NCBI RefSeq assembly: GCF_900110205.1
Contig: NZ_FOCV01000024.1
Span: 1 to 64,000, forward strand
Length of the DNA stretch: 64,000 nt
Source: Rhizobium tibeticum
GTDB lineage: Bacteria; Pseudomonadota; Alphaproteobacteria; Rhizobiales; Rhizobiaceae
Direction: 5' to 3'
The position numbers were made by a program, and so were the translations under genes. Shown one piece after another: positions 8,561 to 17,751 of this stretch; positions within the stretch are counted from its first letter, which is position 1; the number at the start of each line of letters is the position of its first letter. A model generated the notes under the pieces. It was not told the DNA's origin and made no database searches. It was given only the letters and a program-made list of their open reading frames with translations.

Positions 8561-9388
8561 CGGCATCAGAAACCGACATCCAGCGCCTTCGAAAGATGCG
8601 CCAAACGCACGGCGAAGCAAGCAGGACTGGTCCGTCTTCCGCAGTCGACTTTTATCGGACCAAGGCGATATCCGAAGGAGGCAAGCAAGCCGGCGCGGCG
8701 CTTGAGGTCTTGGAGAATGAACCAGATCCTCCGGAGGAGCTTCGGGTTACAGGGAGTTCTGTTGATGGCTTATCCCGTTCGCACAGGTGGACGCCTCTTA
8801 TAGTATATCGAGGGAGCGGGAATTCCTTTCCCAAATCGAAACAGTCGGGCCTCAGGCCGGAGAGGACGCAGAATCAACGAGGTTTGGATCAGGCCAGATT
8901 CGCCAACGTATGTCGCGTCAGCCCGTATCGGGTGCCGATTGGTCCACAGATGGTTGGGAGCTAGGTAGCACAGCAACGCCTCAGCGCAGCGGCAGCATTT
9001 GGCCGATATTGTTGATTTAGTCGCGGATTGAACGTGTCTGCCATGGTTGCGCTCTCCTCTCGAGGCAGTAACGAGAGTGAACCACGACGACCCAAGCCAG
9101 CAACCGCCGCCTAAATCAACAATATCAGCCCAGAGCGGCCGATTATCCAGAGTTGCCGTCAGAATACTCGGTTCACAACTATGGACTATTGTTTCGCAGT
9201 CGCGCATATTAACGATCTGAGGCAAAGTAAAAGTCGTCCGGCGCTGCATGTTTGATATGCGAAGCTGACGCTTGACTTCGTTCGGGGGCATTTCCGGGTG
9301 GGGTAAACATCGTGCGCATATCCGTTCTTTAGGCTACGGCCTAAGGCGCATTGCAGCCCGTTCCGGATGGCATCCGGGAGGGAAGAAC
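8561..9388. other. Intergenic stretch with a 16-bp inverted repeat
   Basis: Apart from the possible uncorrected tail of the DUF1643 frame (to 8964), I see no gene. The inverted repeat is listed separately. The last bases carry the ribosome-binding site of the molybdoenzyme gene. Confidence 0.5.
9005..9126. repeat. 16-bp perfect inverted repeat, 90-bp spacing
   Basis: GATATTGTTGATTTAG at 9005-9020 recurs as its exact reverse complement at 9111-9126, with weaker flanking similarity (GGC on the outside, CGGCGG/TCGCGG on the inside). The spacing is too long for a simple terminator hairpin. It could be the ends of a small non-autonomous mobile element or a duplicated end of a lost insertion sequence. 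No transposase is seen between the arms. Confidence 0.5.
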
Positions 9389-10543
9389 ATGCCTGATCTT
9401 CAACGCAGGGAATTTATCGTTCAAGGAAGTGCGGTTCTCGCCGCAATCGCGGGTCTTTACGCTTCGAGGGTCAGCGCTTTTCCGACGCAGACGGGCGAGA
9501 AGGTTATTCCGTGGCTCGATCAGCCGACGGAAAATCCTAATCCGGCCGTTATCCAGACGCAGCTCGTCTGGGAAGATTTGGATACCTTCATAACTCCAAA
9601 TGACAAGTTCTTCAGCATCGCGCATTTCGATCGACCGACGATTGACGAGAAAACGTGGTCCCTCGATATCGGTGGCCTGGTCAAGAAGCCGTTAAAATTG
9701 ACGCTTGCTGACATCAAGGCGCGACCGCGACAGGAGGTCGTTTTTACAGTGGAATGCTCGGGCAACCACGGTTTCCCATTTTTCACGGGCGGCATCGGCA
9801 ATGCCCGCTGGGCAGGCACGCCGCTTGCGCCGATTCTGCAGGAAGCCGGCGTCCTTGATAATGGCATCGAGGTTGTCTTCTTCGGTACCGACAGAGGCGA
9901 CGTCGAAATACGCGACATCAAGATGCAACAGAACTTCGCTCGTAGCATGTCGCTCGCCGATGCAATGAGCCCCGGCAATCTACTCTGCTATGAAATGAAC
10001 GGCGCGACCCTGCCGACGCCCAATGGTTTCCCGCTGCGGCTGATTGCTCCGGGCTGGTACGGCATCGCCAACGTCAAGTGGCTGAAGGCCATCGAGGTTC
10101 GCGACACCCGTTTTATGAGCCTGCTGATGGCCCGCGACTATGTCACCATCCGGGAGGAAGAGCACAACGGGGAGACAGTCTGGGCTGAGACTTCCGTCGG
10201 CCGAGCCCTGATAAAGTCCGCACCCGCCAAAGTCACCCGGACAGATTCAGGTTACCGCATTATCGGCGCGGCCTGGGGGGCACCGATTGACCGGGTCGAA
10301 GTACAAATCGATCAAACGCCATGGAAACCAGCGATCATTGATCACAGTGAGGAAGCCGAACACGCTTGGAAAATTTGGTCCTTGGATTGGGCAAATCCCT
10401 CTCCTGGAGAACACACTGTGACCTCACGCGCGATCAGTACCACTGGGCAGATTCAACCGGCAATGGACGATCCCTTGATCGCCAAAAAGCACACATACTG
10501 GGAAAGCAATGGCCAGGTGACACGCCGCATCCGCATCTCTTGA
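9389..10543 (+). CDS. Tat-exported sulfite oxidase-like molybdopterin oxidoreductase
   Basis: 384 residues from ATG 9389, preceded by the strong site GGGAGGGAAG; the frame is open further 5' but only this start gives a signal peptide. RREFI at 6-10 with a hydrophobic stretch to about residue 30 is a twin-arginine signal, so the folded enzyme goes to the periplasm. The oxidoreductase molybdopterin-binding domain covers about 60-250. C123 in VECSGN is the cysteine expected to ligate molybdenum. The C-terminal part (about 280-384) matches the Mo-cofactor dimerisation domain. Members oxidise sulfite or related sulfur compounds. No cytochrome partner gene lies beside it, so the electron acceptor and exact substrate are unknown. 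Confidence 0.85.
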   Translation: MPDLQRREFIVQGSAVLAAIAGLYASRVSAFPTQTGEKVIPWLDQPTENPNPAVIQTQLVWEDLDTFITPNDKFFSIAHFDRPTIDEKTWSLDIGGLVKKPLKLTLADIKARPRQEVVFTVECSGNHGFPFFTGGIGNARWAGTPLAPILQEAGVLDNGIEVVFFGTDRGDVEIRDIKMQQNFARSMSLADAMSPGNLLCYEMNGATLPTPNGFPLRLIAPGWYGIANVKWLKAIEVRDTRFMSLLMARDYVTIREEEHNGETVWAETSVGRALIKSAPAKVTRTDSGYRIIGAAWGAPIDRVEVQIDQTPWKPAIIDHSEEAEHAWKIWSLDWANPSPGEHTVTSRAISTTGQIQPAMDDPLIAKKHTYWESNGQVTRRIRIS

Positions 10544-10991
10544 GAACGTTGCTGCCACATACGTCGGGCTCATGGGGAGGCGTCACAGTCTTTTTTGCTG
10601 GCGCGATAGTGCCGTGTAACCCAAGACGGCTGTGGTCCTACGTTCGACCTGAGGCGTTGTCATTGCGTCCTCCGGTGACGCGGGCAGTCATCATGTTGCG
10701 CATCGTGCTCCGGAGTTCGGATGTTTTCCGTCGGGCTCCAGTTATCTTCGAGCCGATGGGGACATGGCGGAGATACCTTTGGCGACGTCTTCGGGAGTGA
10801 AGCTTGGCGGATGGACATATCGGCGGGTGCTTCGCTCCTCGCCTGGCTGAAGAGTCACAGCCCTCTCCGAAGGGATGGCCCTTATCTCCCCAGGCTTAGG
10901 AGCGCCCGTCGGAATGCCCTGTACGCCGCCACCTCGTCTTCAATGCGGCGAGCTAGCTGTCGAGGGTGCAGATAGCCTACCGGCGGAACTG
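10544..10991. other. Intergenic stretch, nothing recognised
   Basis: About 450 bases between the convergent molybdoenzyme gene and the small minus-strand gene. Open frames exist on the plus strand but lack recognisable products or ribosome-binding sites. No clear terminator hairpin with a T-run was found. Confidence 0.4.
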
Positions 10992-11228
10992 CTAGTGTAC
11001 CGATGCCGAAGTCGGGGCGTTTATCTTCGTCGAACAGATGCCGACATATGTTCCGATGAGAACGAACGCGATGTCTTCCGCTGTCTTGTATCCTTCGTTG
11101 TACAAGTCGATCGCCGCGGTGCGGAGGACGCGGGAGGCTCTATCGTCAGGTGGCGCTTCGTAGAAGCGGTACCAGGCCTGGACTGCTTCCGACATCAATC
11201 TGAATTCAGAATCCTGCTGTTTGGTCAT
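10992..11228 (-). CDS. Conserved-looking small protein, 78 residues
   Basis: Start chosen at 11228 because GGAGG precedes it on the minus strand (within 11232-11240) and the product starts MTKQQDSEFRLMSEAVQAWY; the upstream extension of the frame looks non-coding. The protein is mixed acidic/aromatic with predicted helices (QAWYRFYEAPPDD, then VLRTAAIDLYNEGYKTAEDI) and a C-terminal hydrophobic segment AFVLIGTYVGIC too short for a confident membrane span. I believe similar small proteins occur in rhizobia but cannot verify this here. Function unknown. Confidence 0.6.
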   Translation of the reverse strand: MTKQQDSEFRLMSEAVQAWYRFYEAPPDDRASRVLRTAAIDLYNEGYKTAEDIAFVLIGTYVGICSTKINAPTSASVH

Positions 11229-11464
11229 AGATGCCTCCGTCCAGAGAAATCTAGAAACTACGACTGCGGCGTCAACGTGGCCAGTCGAACATTGGTCCCG
11301 TCGCCCCAACTACAACGGCGTAGCCCGCGCACCTAGCGGATGAATGCCTAGAAATTGTACGGTCACGAGCACCGCCAAAGGAGGGATATCGTGAAGCGTC
11401 ATGGCTTCCCCCCTTAACCTGCTGTATGGTATCGGTTAATCATCGCGGTGCCGCGAGGAGCGAT

Positions 11465-13675
11465 ATGGAGCGTCGTCTTGCTGCAATTCTGATCGCTGAC
11501 GTCGCTGGATACAGCCGTCTAAGCCAGATCGACGAAGAGGCAACTCGCCATTACTTTCAAGCGGATCTGAACGAGGTCATTCTCCCCAAGATCGCTGAGC
11601 ATCACGGCCGTTTGGTCAAGACGATGGGTGACGGGCTTCTCGTCGAATTTCATAGTGTAGTCAACGCGCTGCAGTGCGCTACGGAAATACAGCGCGAGAA
11701 GGCATTGCGGAATGCCTCCGTTGACGTAGCGAGCCGGCTTGAGTTTCGTATCGGTGTCAATCTTGGTGACGTTATTGTCGAAGGCGAAGACATTCACGGG
11801 GATGGGGTCAATATCGCCGATCGTATGCAGACGCTGGCAGAGCCGGGCGGCATTGCAATTTCCGGCACGACATATGATCAGGTAAAATCGAAAGTGAACG
11901 TCGGTTATGCCTCGCTCGGGAAACAGAAGGTCCGAAGCATCGCGGAACCTATACGCGTATATCGGGTTGTGTGCGATCCGAGTGTTGTTCGCTCACAATC
12001 CCGTCGGTTAAGACTTTCGCCGCGCGGCCTCGCCGCCATAGCTGTCGTCTTACTGATCGTCTCCGGCGCTGCGGTCTATCGGTGGCAGCTATGGGATTTC
12101 GACAAGGCGCCGAAAGTCGTCGAACGCTTCGCCTATCCCCTTCCCGAAAAACCGTCAGTGGCAGTCTTGCCGTTTATAAATGTCAGCGGCGATTCGGAGC
12201 AAGATCACCTAGCAGAAGGCTTGACGGACGACCTGATTACCGAACTGTCCAAGGTATCAGGTCTCTTTGTCATTGCCAGACACTCGGTATTCGCCATGAA
12301 AAGCGGCGCAGCCAAAATACAAGACGTGGCGGCTGAATTGGGGGTGCACTATGTGCTCGAAGGCACGCTGCAGCGGGCCGGATCGAGGTTGCGCATCAAT
12401 GTCAAACTCATCGACGCGCTGACCGGGCTTTCCATGTGGGCCGAGCGCTATGACCGTCAGTTTGCCGATCTGTTCGCGGTTCAGGACGACGTGACCGGCA
12501 AGATCATATCCGCGCTTGAGGTGCAACTCAGCGAGGGGGAGCGCAGTCAGATCGAGCGGATCCCTAGCGATAATCTTGAAGCCTATGACTATTATATGAG
12601 AGCAGAACACGAAGGATTAATTTACGGCGACGTGGACACCTATCGTCGAACGCTGTCGTACTACCAGAAGGCGATCGGTCTCGATCCCAATTTTGCTGAT
12701 GCGCATGCGGGGATCGCGCGCGTGGCAGTCGACGTCTGGCGGAACGACTACAATTTTCTATGGTCGGCAGCGGTTGCACGCAAAATCGCTTATGACGCGG
12801 CTGGGCAAGCGCTCAAGCTGGACCCCGACAATGCGCGCGCTCACACCGTTCTTGCGCTTCTTCAATTTGTCGACGGAAGGCAAGCGGAAGCGCGCGAGTC
12901 CGCGGATCGGGCCGTCGAGGCGCAACCAAATAGCGCGGAGGCCGCAGGTAACCTGGCGTTGATTCTTGCCCATACGGGAAACCACGATGAGGCCGTCGCG
13001 GAAATAGAAAGGGCGTTGCGACTCGATCCGTCACCATCTGCGAGCTTTCGGTTGCTGGCAGGCATTGTGTTCTACACCGCGCGGGACAATAGTCGCGCAA
13101 TCCCGCTGATAGAGGCCGCGAGTAACGCCCTGCCTAACGCGGAGGCGGGACAGGAATACCTTACGGCGGCCTATAGCTTTGAGGGAGATCGAGTTCGCAC
13201 TGGTCAGGCGAAGGCAAGGCTTCTGGCGCAGTTCCCCGAAAGCAATCTGACGTACTACAGTTATCTTTACGACTATTGGCGCACGGATGACCTGACGCAT
13301 CACCTCGCAGGTCTGCGATCGGCAGGTCTTCCAGAGTGGCCCTTCGGATTCGTGGGCGAGCAGGCAGATCAGGTCGACGGCGACGGGCTGCGTGCCCTCA
13401 TCAGCGATAAGACCTGGCTCGGAAAGCACAAGAACGGAACGGCTTTTGTCCAGTTCTTCGACAAGGCGGGTAATACGGCATATCGGAGCGCCAATACGAA
13501 CATTACCGGAACCGTAGAGGTGCAGGGAAACAGGCTTTGCGAGAGATTTAGCGGATACTTTCTGGATCGCATGGTCTGCGGAAGCATCTACAGAAACCGG
13601 GACGCAGGACATGCTGGCTCGCAGTATGTCCACGTCACCCCGCAGGCGCTGAAATTCTTCTCACCCGCGCCGTGA
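11465..13675 (+). CDS. Class III adenylate/guanylate cyclase with TolB-like and TPR domains
   Basis: 736 residues. ATG 11465 is preferred over 11426 because the family starts MERRLAAILIADVAGYSRL and GAGGA lies just upstream. Residues 1-165 form a class III cyclase domain: D12 in ADVAGYSRL is a metal ligand and GDGLLVEF the central hairpin. A single membrane span lies at about 187-207, so the cyclase is cytoplasmic and the rest periplasmic. Residues about 225-360 resemble the TolB/FlgO-like module (VAVLPFINVSGD, then LAEGLTDDLITELS). TPR-type helical repeats follow at about 390-560 (AIGLDPNFADAHAGIARV). The architecture is common and expanded in rhizobia. Output is presumed cyclic AMP; the sensed signal is unknown. 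It converges with the YHS gene with only 3 bases between stop codons. Confidence 0.85.
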   Translation: MERRLAAILIADVAGYSRLSQIDEEATRHYFQADLNEVILPKIAEHHGRLVKTMGDGLLVEFHSVVNALQCATEIQREKALRNASVDVASRLEFRIGVNLGDVIVEGEDIHGDGVNIADRMQTLAEPGGIAISGTTYDQVKSKVNVGYASLGKQKVRSIAEPIRVYRVVCDPSVVRSQSRRLRLSPRGLAAIAVVLLIVSGAAVYRWQLWDFDKAPKVVERFAYPLPEKPSVAVLPFINVSGDSEQDHLAEGLTDDLITELSKVSGLFVIARHSVFAMKSGAAKIQDVAAELGVHYVLEGTLQRAGSRLRINVKLIDALTGLSMWAERYDRQFADLFAVQDDVTGKIISALEVQLSEGERSQIERIPSDNLEAYDYYMRAEHEGLIYGDVDTYRRTLSYYQKAIGLDPNFADAHAGIARVAVDVWRNDYNFLWSAAVARKIAYDAAGQALKLDPDNARAHTVLALLQFVDGRQAEARESADRAVEAQPNSAEAAGNLALILAHTGNHDEAVAEIERALRLDPSPSASFRLLAGIVFYTARDNSRAIPLIEAASNALPNAEAGQEYLTAAYSFEGDRVRTGQAKARLLAQFPESNLTYYSYLYDYWRTDDLTHHLAGLRSAGLPEWPFGFVGEQADQVDGDGLRALISDKTWLGKHKNGTAFVQFFDKAGNTAYRSANTNITGTVEVQGNRLCERFSGYFLDRMVCGSIYRNRDAGHAGSQYVHVTPQALKFFSPAP

Positions 13676-13678
13676 TTC

Positions 13679-14194
13679 TCATTCGGCCGGCATGTGTTGC
13701 CAATCCTTTTTCATTTTATCGGAGATCAGCGTGCTTTGAACCTCCGACCAGTGCTTCTGGGAATCGACAACCTTGGTCGGCTTTTTCTCGAAACCATCGG
13801 CAGCGCCAGGATCGTAGCTAAGATAGAGCTTCCCGTCGATTATCCGCCACGCCTGGGGATCGATGTTGGTCGTAACCGTGCCGAACGAGACGCCGTCTGC
13901 GCAATAGCCGCCATACTGAGGGGCATACTTGCCCGGATCGGCGATAAAGAGATCGCGATTCTTGGCACTTGCGAAATGCCACTCTGCGCCCAACCACTGA
14001 TGCGCGTAGGCGGGCGATCCCTCTATGGCCTTGTTATCGGTAAAGTACGCCACCGGATCATAACCCTTGATTGCGACGTCTCCGAAATATCCCGTATTCA
14101 CAGTATCTTCGGCCATCACTTGAGGAGCAATGGCGAATGCGATTGCGACGCCGGCGATAATGGAGGCAAACCCTGCGTTCCGTCGATATGACAT
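13679..14194 (-). CDS. Exported YHS-domain protein
   Basis: 171 residues with a cleavable signal peptide (AGVAIAFAIAPQVMAE, about 12-28). The mature part carries a YHS domain: GYDPVAYFTDNKAIEG, HQWLGAEWHFAS, then YAPQYGGYCADGVSFG. YHS modules are small, often metal-associated folds found beside copper- or heavy-metal-handling proteins; the role of this secreted version is not established. It lies 33 bases downstream of the ankyrin gene on the same strand, so both are probably one transcript of periplasmic proteins. No terminator is visible in the 3-base gap to the convergent cyclase gene. Confidence 0.8.
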   Translation of the reverse strand: MSYRRNAGFASIIAGVAIAFAIAPQVMAEDTVNTGYFGDVAIKGYDPVAYFTDNKAIEGSPAYAHQWLGAEWHFASAKNRDLFIADPGKYAPQYGGYCADGVSFGTVTTNIDPQAWRIIDGKLYLSYDPGAADGFEKKPTKVVDSQKHWSEVQSTLISDKMKKDWQHMPAE

Positions 14195-14227
14195 GATCTT
14201 TCCTTTCTTGTGTGGCAGCAGGCAGCC

Positions 14228-14818
14228 CTATTTCCGTTTGGTGCATTCGGCGTAAAGCCAGTCGCCCACCAGATCGGCTTGCTGACACACGGCGCCCGCC
14301 TTCAACAACAACCCGGCCACATCCCAGTGGGAGCGCCACCCGGCTTGCGTCAGCGGCGTATAGCCGTTGCGTTCCTTCGCTTCGATGTCGGCCTTGCTTG
14401 CCAGTAAGAAGGCGACGACATCTGCGTGACCTTCTTCGGCCGCGGCGTGCAGCGGCGACATGTGGTAGAAGTTCTTTTCGTCATTGACCCGCGCACCCTT
14501 CGACACTAGGACCTCGACAATATCGAGATGGCCACCGTAGGCTGCGGCATGCAACGCGGTTAATCCGCCTTTATTTCGAATATTTACGTCGCCGCCTTTT
14601 TCGACCAGAAGCACGACGACATCTTTGTGGCCACTAAGAGCGGCGATGATCAACGGCGGCTCGCCGGCTTCATTTGGTTCGCCAATGTCTGCACGCTGGT
14701 CTATCGCTTGCTTTGCGCGCTCAATATCTCCATCTTTGGCCGCGTCATGGAGCGTCCCGGCCCACGCAAACGAGATGCCGAAAAAAAATCCCAGACAGGC
14801 TGTGCTGACAAACCTCAT
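14228..14818 (-). CDS. Periplasmic ankyrin-repeat protein
   Basis: 196 residues: signal peptide (ACLGFFFGISFAWAG, about 7-21) followed by four to five ankyrin repeats, each with the LHxAAxxGHxDVVxLLLxxGADV pattern (for example GLTALHAAAYGGHLDIVEVL and SPLHAAAEEGHADVVAFLLA). Ankyrin stacks bind proteins rather than catalyse. A pair of cysteines near the C-terminus (in AVCQQAD and YAECTK) could form a disulfide in the periplasm. It is transcribed together with the exported YHS protein, which suggests that the two act together outside the cytoplasm; partner and process are unknown. Confidence 0.82.
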   Translation of the reverse strand: MRFVSTACLGFFFGISFAWAGTLHDAAKDGDIERAKQAIDQRADIGEPNEAGEPPLIIAALSGHKDVVVLLVEKGGDVNIRNKGGLTALHAAAYGGHLDIVEVLVSKGARVNDEKNFYHMSPLHAAAEEGHADVVAFLLASKADIEAKERNGYTPLTQAGWRSHWDVAGLLLKAGAVCQQADLVGDWLYAECTKRK

Positions 14819-14998
14819 CGCATGCCCCGGCGCGTAAGGACGGCCCTCATCGGCGCGAAAGAGTATTTAAGCTATCACGAATACACGCGCTTAATCAAGA
14901 CGAGGTGGGGAGCGCGGACCCAGGATGCTTGGGCTGCTGCGCAACGCACCGAAGGAGCTGACTGGCCTGCCCGCAGGCAGTCTACAGCACAAAGAAGA

Positions 14999-16009
14999 TC
15001 AGCCTGCTGTTCCCGGTGCGGAAGGCGGCCGTTTCAGCATCGACTGCTGCCGCACGATCGCCTCTGCCAAACCTTTCGAGGCGACCTTGAATGGTTCCCA
15101 CTGACTTGGAAAGGACGCAACCATGAGATCGGTGATCGGCGTCCCGTCCGGCTCCGTACCGCTAGCGCGAAGAATGATGTCCTTGCCTTCATCAGAGCCA
15201 TCTTCCACACGAAGTTCGTAGCCATTGGCAAAGGCTGCGCGAAGTCCTTGCGCATTCACTTGTCCTGAGATGCCGGATCCGATGAGGTTGTTCCACACAG
15301 ACCGCAACTGGCGCTCTTCGGACAACGCCCCCGCGAAGATGATTTCCCGGAGCTCGAGTGAAAGTCCTCGAGGATCACGAGTGAGGGCGGCTCGACCGGC
15401 CGCCGTCAAATGGACGTGCCTGTCTTCCTCGCGTTCGTCGAAGCTGATAAAGCCCTTCTCTTGCAAGATGTTGAACAGCGACCAGTTGACGGCTCCCGGA
15501 CCGAAGCGCTTGCCTTGCTCGCCATAGACCTGCTCCAGAGCGAAAAGCATGGGACCGGGAAGGTGGAACGTCGTATTGATGAGCTTGATCGCTTCCTGGA
15601 TCGTCTTGCGTGAAGGTAGTGCATGGCAGCCGATGTGCGCCATATAGCTCCGACGATAGAAGACAACAAATTCTGCCGGATCGACCCTGTTGACCAGCGC
15701 ATGGGCATTCAGCGACCACTGATCGGCAGAGAGCCCTGTCGTCTTGAAGAATTCGTCGGCAATTCTGTGTTGCATATCCGCCTTGTAGTGACGGGCGGCC
15801 GCCAACGCCTTTCGAGATGTCTCAAACGTTCCCTCCATGGGCGCGTCATTCAAATAGATGCGCCAGTGCCCTTCAGTGGGACGGACCGAACAATGCGGTC
15901 CAGTTGCATCCAGGCGTTCGTCGAGCGTTCGCGCAACTATACCGAGTTGGTGCGTCTCATGGGCGGCTTTCGGTGACAATTCGGCCTCGCGTTTAAATGA
16001 CTCACTCAT
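14999..16009 (-). CDS. Unrecognised 336-residue protein
   Basis: Starts MSESFKREAELSPKAAHETHQ at ATG 16009. No family recognised. The protein is soluble and mixed alpha/beta, with no signal peptide. Its middle contains a helix-rich segment ending in EEDRHVHLTAAGRAALTRDP, which has the look of the wing of a winged-helix or MarR-like DNA-binding fold (VNWSLFNILQEKGFIS just before it fits the preceding helix). The C-terminal 80 residues (about GYELRVEDGSDEGKDIIL to SLQ-like tail) look beta-rich. A regulatory role is therefore possible but only an inference. It stands alone between non-coding gaps of 180 and 265 bases. Confidence 0.6.
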   Translation of the reverse strand: MSESFKREAELSPKAAHETHQLGIVARTLDERLDATGPHCSVRPTEGHWRIYLNDAPMEGTFETSRKALAAARHYKADMQHRIADEFFKTTGLSADQWSLNAHALVNRVDPAEFVVFYRRSYMAHIGCHALPSRKTIQEAIKLINTTFHLPGPMLFALEQVYGEQGKRFGPGAVNWSLFNILQEKGFISFDEREEDRHVHLTAAGRAALTRDPRGLSLELREIIFAGALSEERQLRSVWNNLIGSGISGQVNAQGLRAAFANGYELRVEDGSDEGKDIILRASGTEPDGTPITDLMVASFPSQWEPFKVASKGLAEAIVRQQSMLKRPPSAPGTAG

Positions 16010-16274
16010 GCGGTGCTTACATCATAGGCCGTTCGGCGATCAAAGCTCTTCAAACTCTTCTTCAACGTGAAGCCAATTGAAGCGCTCAACCGGGCGTCCG
16101 CCAGCGAATTCAAAAACGGAATAGGCTCATCGGCTCGGGGCGATGAAGTCGCAATATTTAGCACGTTGCAATTCACAGGCAGACTCCCCATATCTGTGGC
16201 ATCGGCAGCATCTGAAACGGGCGCTGCCGGGTGCGGACGTCAACAGCGTTCCAGCCCCAACAAAGGAGGACAAG

Positions 16275-16424
16275 ATGTCTTCCGCCTCCACCAGTATCTA
16301 CCCGAAGAATAATCTGATGCGAGCCGCCGCGCGGTTTCGCTATGTGGACCTTCTGATCAAATCGACACCGGCAATCAGTGTGGCGTTCATTGTTTATGTC
16401 ACGTTCAAGGGCGTCCTCTGGTAG
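16275..16424 (+). CDS. Small membrane protein, 49 residues
   Basis: ATG 16275 sits behind a near-perfect AAAGGAGG at 16262-16269. The product has a polar N-terminus (MSSASTSIYPKNNLMRAAAR) and one hydrophobic helix at its end (AISVAFIVYVTFKGVLW), so it is a single-span, probably N-in inner-membrane protein. No known family. It is too short for routine gene calling, but the quality of its ribosome-binding site makes it convincing. Confidence 0.55.
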   Translation: MSSASTSIYPKNNLMRAAARFRYVDLLIKSTPAISVAFIVYVTFKGVLW

Positions 16425-16517
16425 GAGTAGCTATTTTGAGATTGGCCTACACGCATCAGCCTCGGTTGGTGCCATCGCTGCCGGACAGCATAAAAGCCCC
16501 TTGCGAGAGTCACCCAT

Positions 16518-16790
16518 ATGGAACGTACGACAGAAACTGAAATAACTTTCGCCCATCCCTTCGTTCTCAGTTCGTTAATGGTTCCCCTCGAAGCGGGAAC
16601 GTATCGGCTGGTTATTGATGAGGAAGCGATCGAAGGCCTATCGTTCTCCGCCTTCAGGAGAACCAACACCCAACTTGAGATACCCGCGATTGCAACACGC
16701 GTTGGCACCAGGCAGCGCCTGCGAGTGTCGCCACAGGAACTTGAAGCGGCCCAGGCGAAGGATGCAAGTGCCAATGATCAACCGCGCTAA
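16518..16790 (+). CDS. Small hypothetical protein, 90 residues
   Basis: Starts MERTTETEITFAHPFVLSSL. The first 60 residues alternate hydrophobic and polar residues as in a beta-rich fold (GTYRLVIDEEAIEGLSF and FRRTNTQLEIPAI), followed by a short charged helix (SPQELEAAQAKDA). The phrase on gaining a value from PLEAGTYRLVIDEE resembles small rhizobial proteins of unknown function. No domain or neighbour gives a role. There is no strong ribosome-binding site. Confidence 0.55.
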   Translation: MERTTETEITFAHPFVLSSLMVPLEAGTYRLVIDEEAIEGLSFSAFRRTNTQLEIPAIATRVGTRQRLRVSPQELEAAQAKDASANDQPR

Positions 16791-17053
16791 CCCCCGGCGA
16801 TCTCGCACAGCACGCGATTCACGATAGCGGGATCTTTTCCCAACAGAGCCCGAACACCGAAAAGATCGATCGTCCTGAAGTGGGCGGATTTCAAAATAGC
16901 AGCTCTGCCAGAAGCACGCACTTCATCGCTGCGTCACGGACACAGCCTCTAACGTGAATGTCGGTCGACCTTGCCTGAGCGAAGTGTAGTTAAGCCTGTT
17001 GCCAGTACCAAAACAGCCATGAAAATGAACCCCATAAAACTAGGAAGCCATCT

Positions 17054-17269
17054 ATGAATGAACCCATGAGCAAAAGCCGCGAACGCGCGGAAGCGGCATT
17101 CGGATTGACGCAGACACAATTTCTCTCCCGCACGCAAGAGAGCTCGAAAATCGACCCGGTCGTGACAGCCAGGAATGAGAAGACCGCTCGGCTGAGGGCG
17201 ATGCGCCTTCAACAAGAGGCGAATACGGCGATCGAGACACCATCCCGCGCGAGCCCGATCAACGACTAA
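17054..17269 (+). CDS. Small charged protein, 71 residues
   Basis: Begins MNEPMSKSRERAEAAFGLTQ; two Met codons (1 and 5) could start it. The whole protein is predicted helical and highly charged, with a conserved-looking core QFLSRTQESSKIDPVVTARN and EKTARLRAMRLQQEA. I believe proteins of this pattern recur in Rhizobium genomes, but I cannot name a function. Base composition is typical of coding sequence here. Confidence 0.5.
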   Translation: MNEPMSKSRERAEAAFGLTQTQFLSRTQESSKIDPVVTARNEKTARLRAMRLQQEANTAIETPSRASPIND

Positions 17270-17751
17270 AGACCTAAACGTCAAAGAAGCGGTTTGCTGC
17301 GATGTGACGTCTTAGCGTCGAGGCAACGACGCAAGTAGTTGGTCAGCGGGCGGTATTGCGCGAGCCGGCAAAACAGCTGGACATTGAACGGTCCCGATCC
17401 TGTCTGCGCCGTTTGGAATGCTGATTGGCGACCTTCCGAAATGCACGAACGCGATCAGGACCGATCACACCGAGCATTAATGATCTCTGCGGACGGGGTG
17501 AGGCAGTCACCGCCCCGGCGATGATATCCTGCAAGGGTTGGCAGCGTTTTAAACGAGAGACTTGACTTTCGGTTGTATTTTGCCGAAAACTCACGCGATC
17601 AATCCGAGAATATCGTCGAGCTCGACGCCTTTCAAAATCTCGCAAGAGCAGGCTCGACGACGTGCGAATTAGCGGCCTCGACCCAGCGGCTGGCCGTCAC
17701 ACCAGTATAATATTCTCGTGCAGACCAACCTATGTCTTGTCCGGGGGCCTA
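17270..17751. other. Intergenic stretch, nothing recognised
   Basis: No gene, hairpin terminator or repeat that I can support. It must hold the promoter for the tyrosinase-like/protease-nuclease pair, but no SOS, EcfG or sigma-54 type element was found. Confidence 0.4.
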
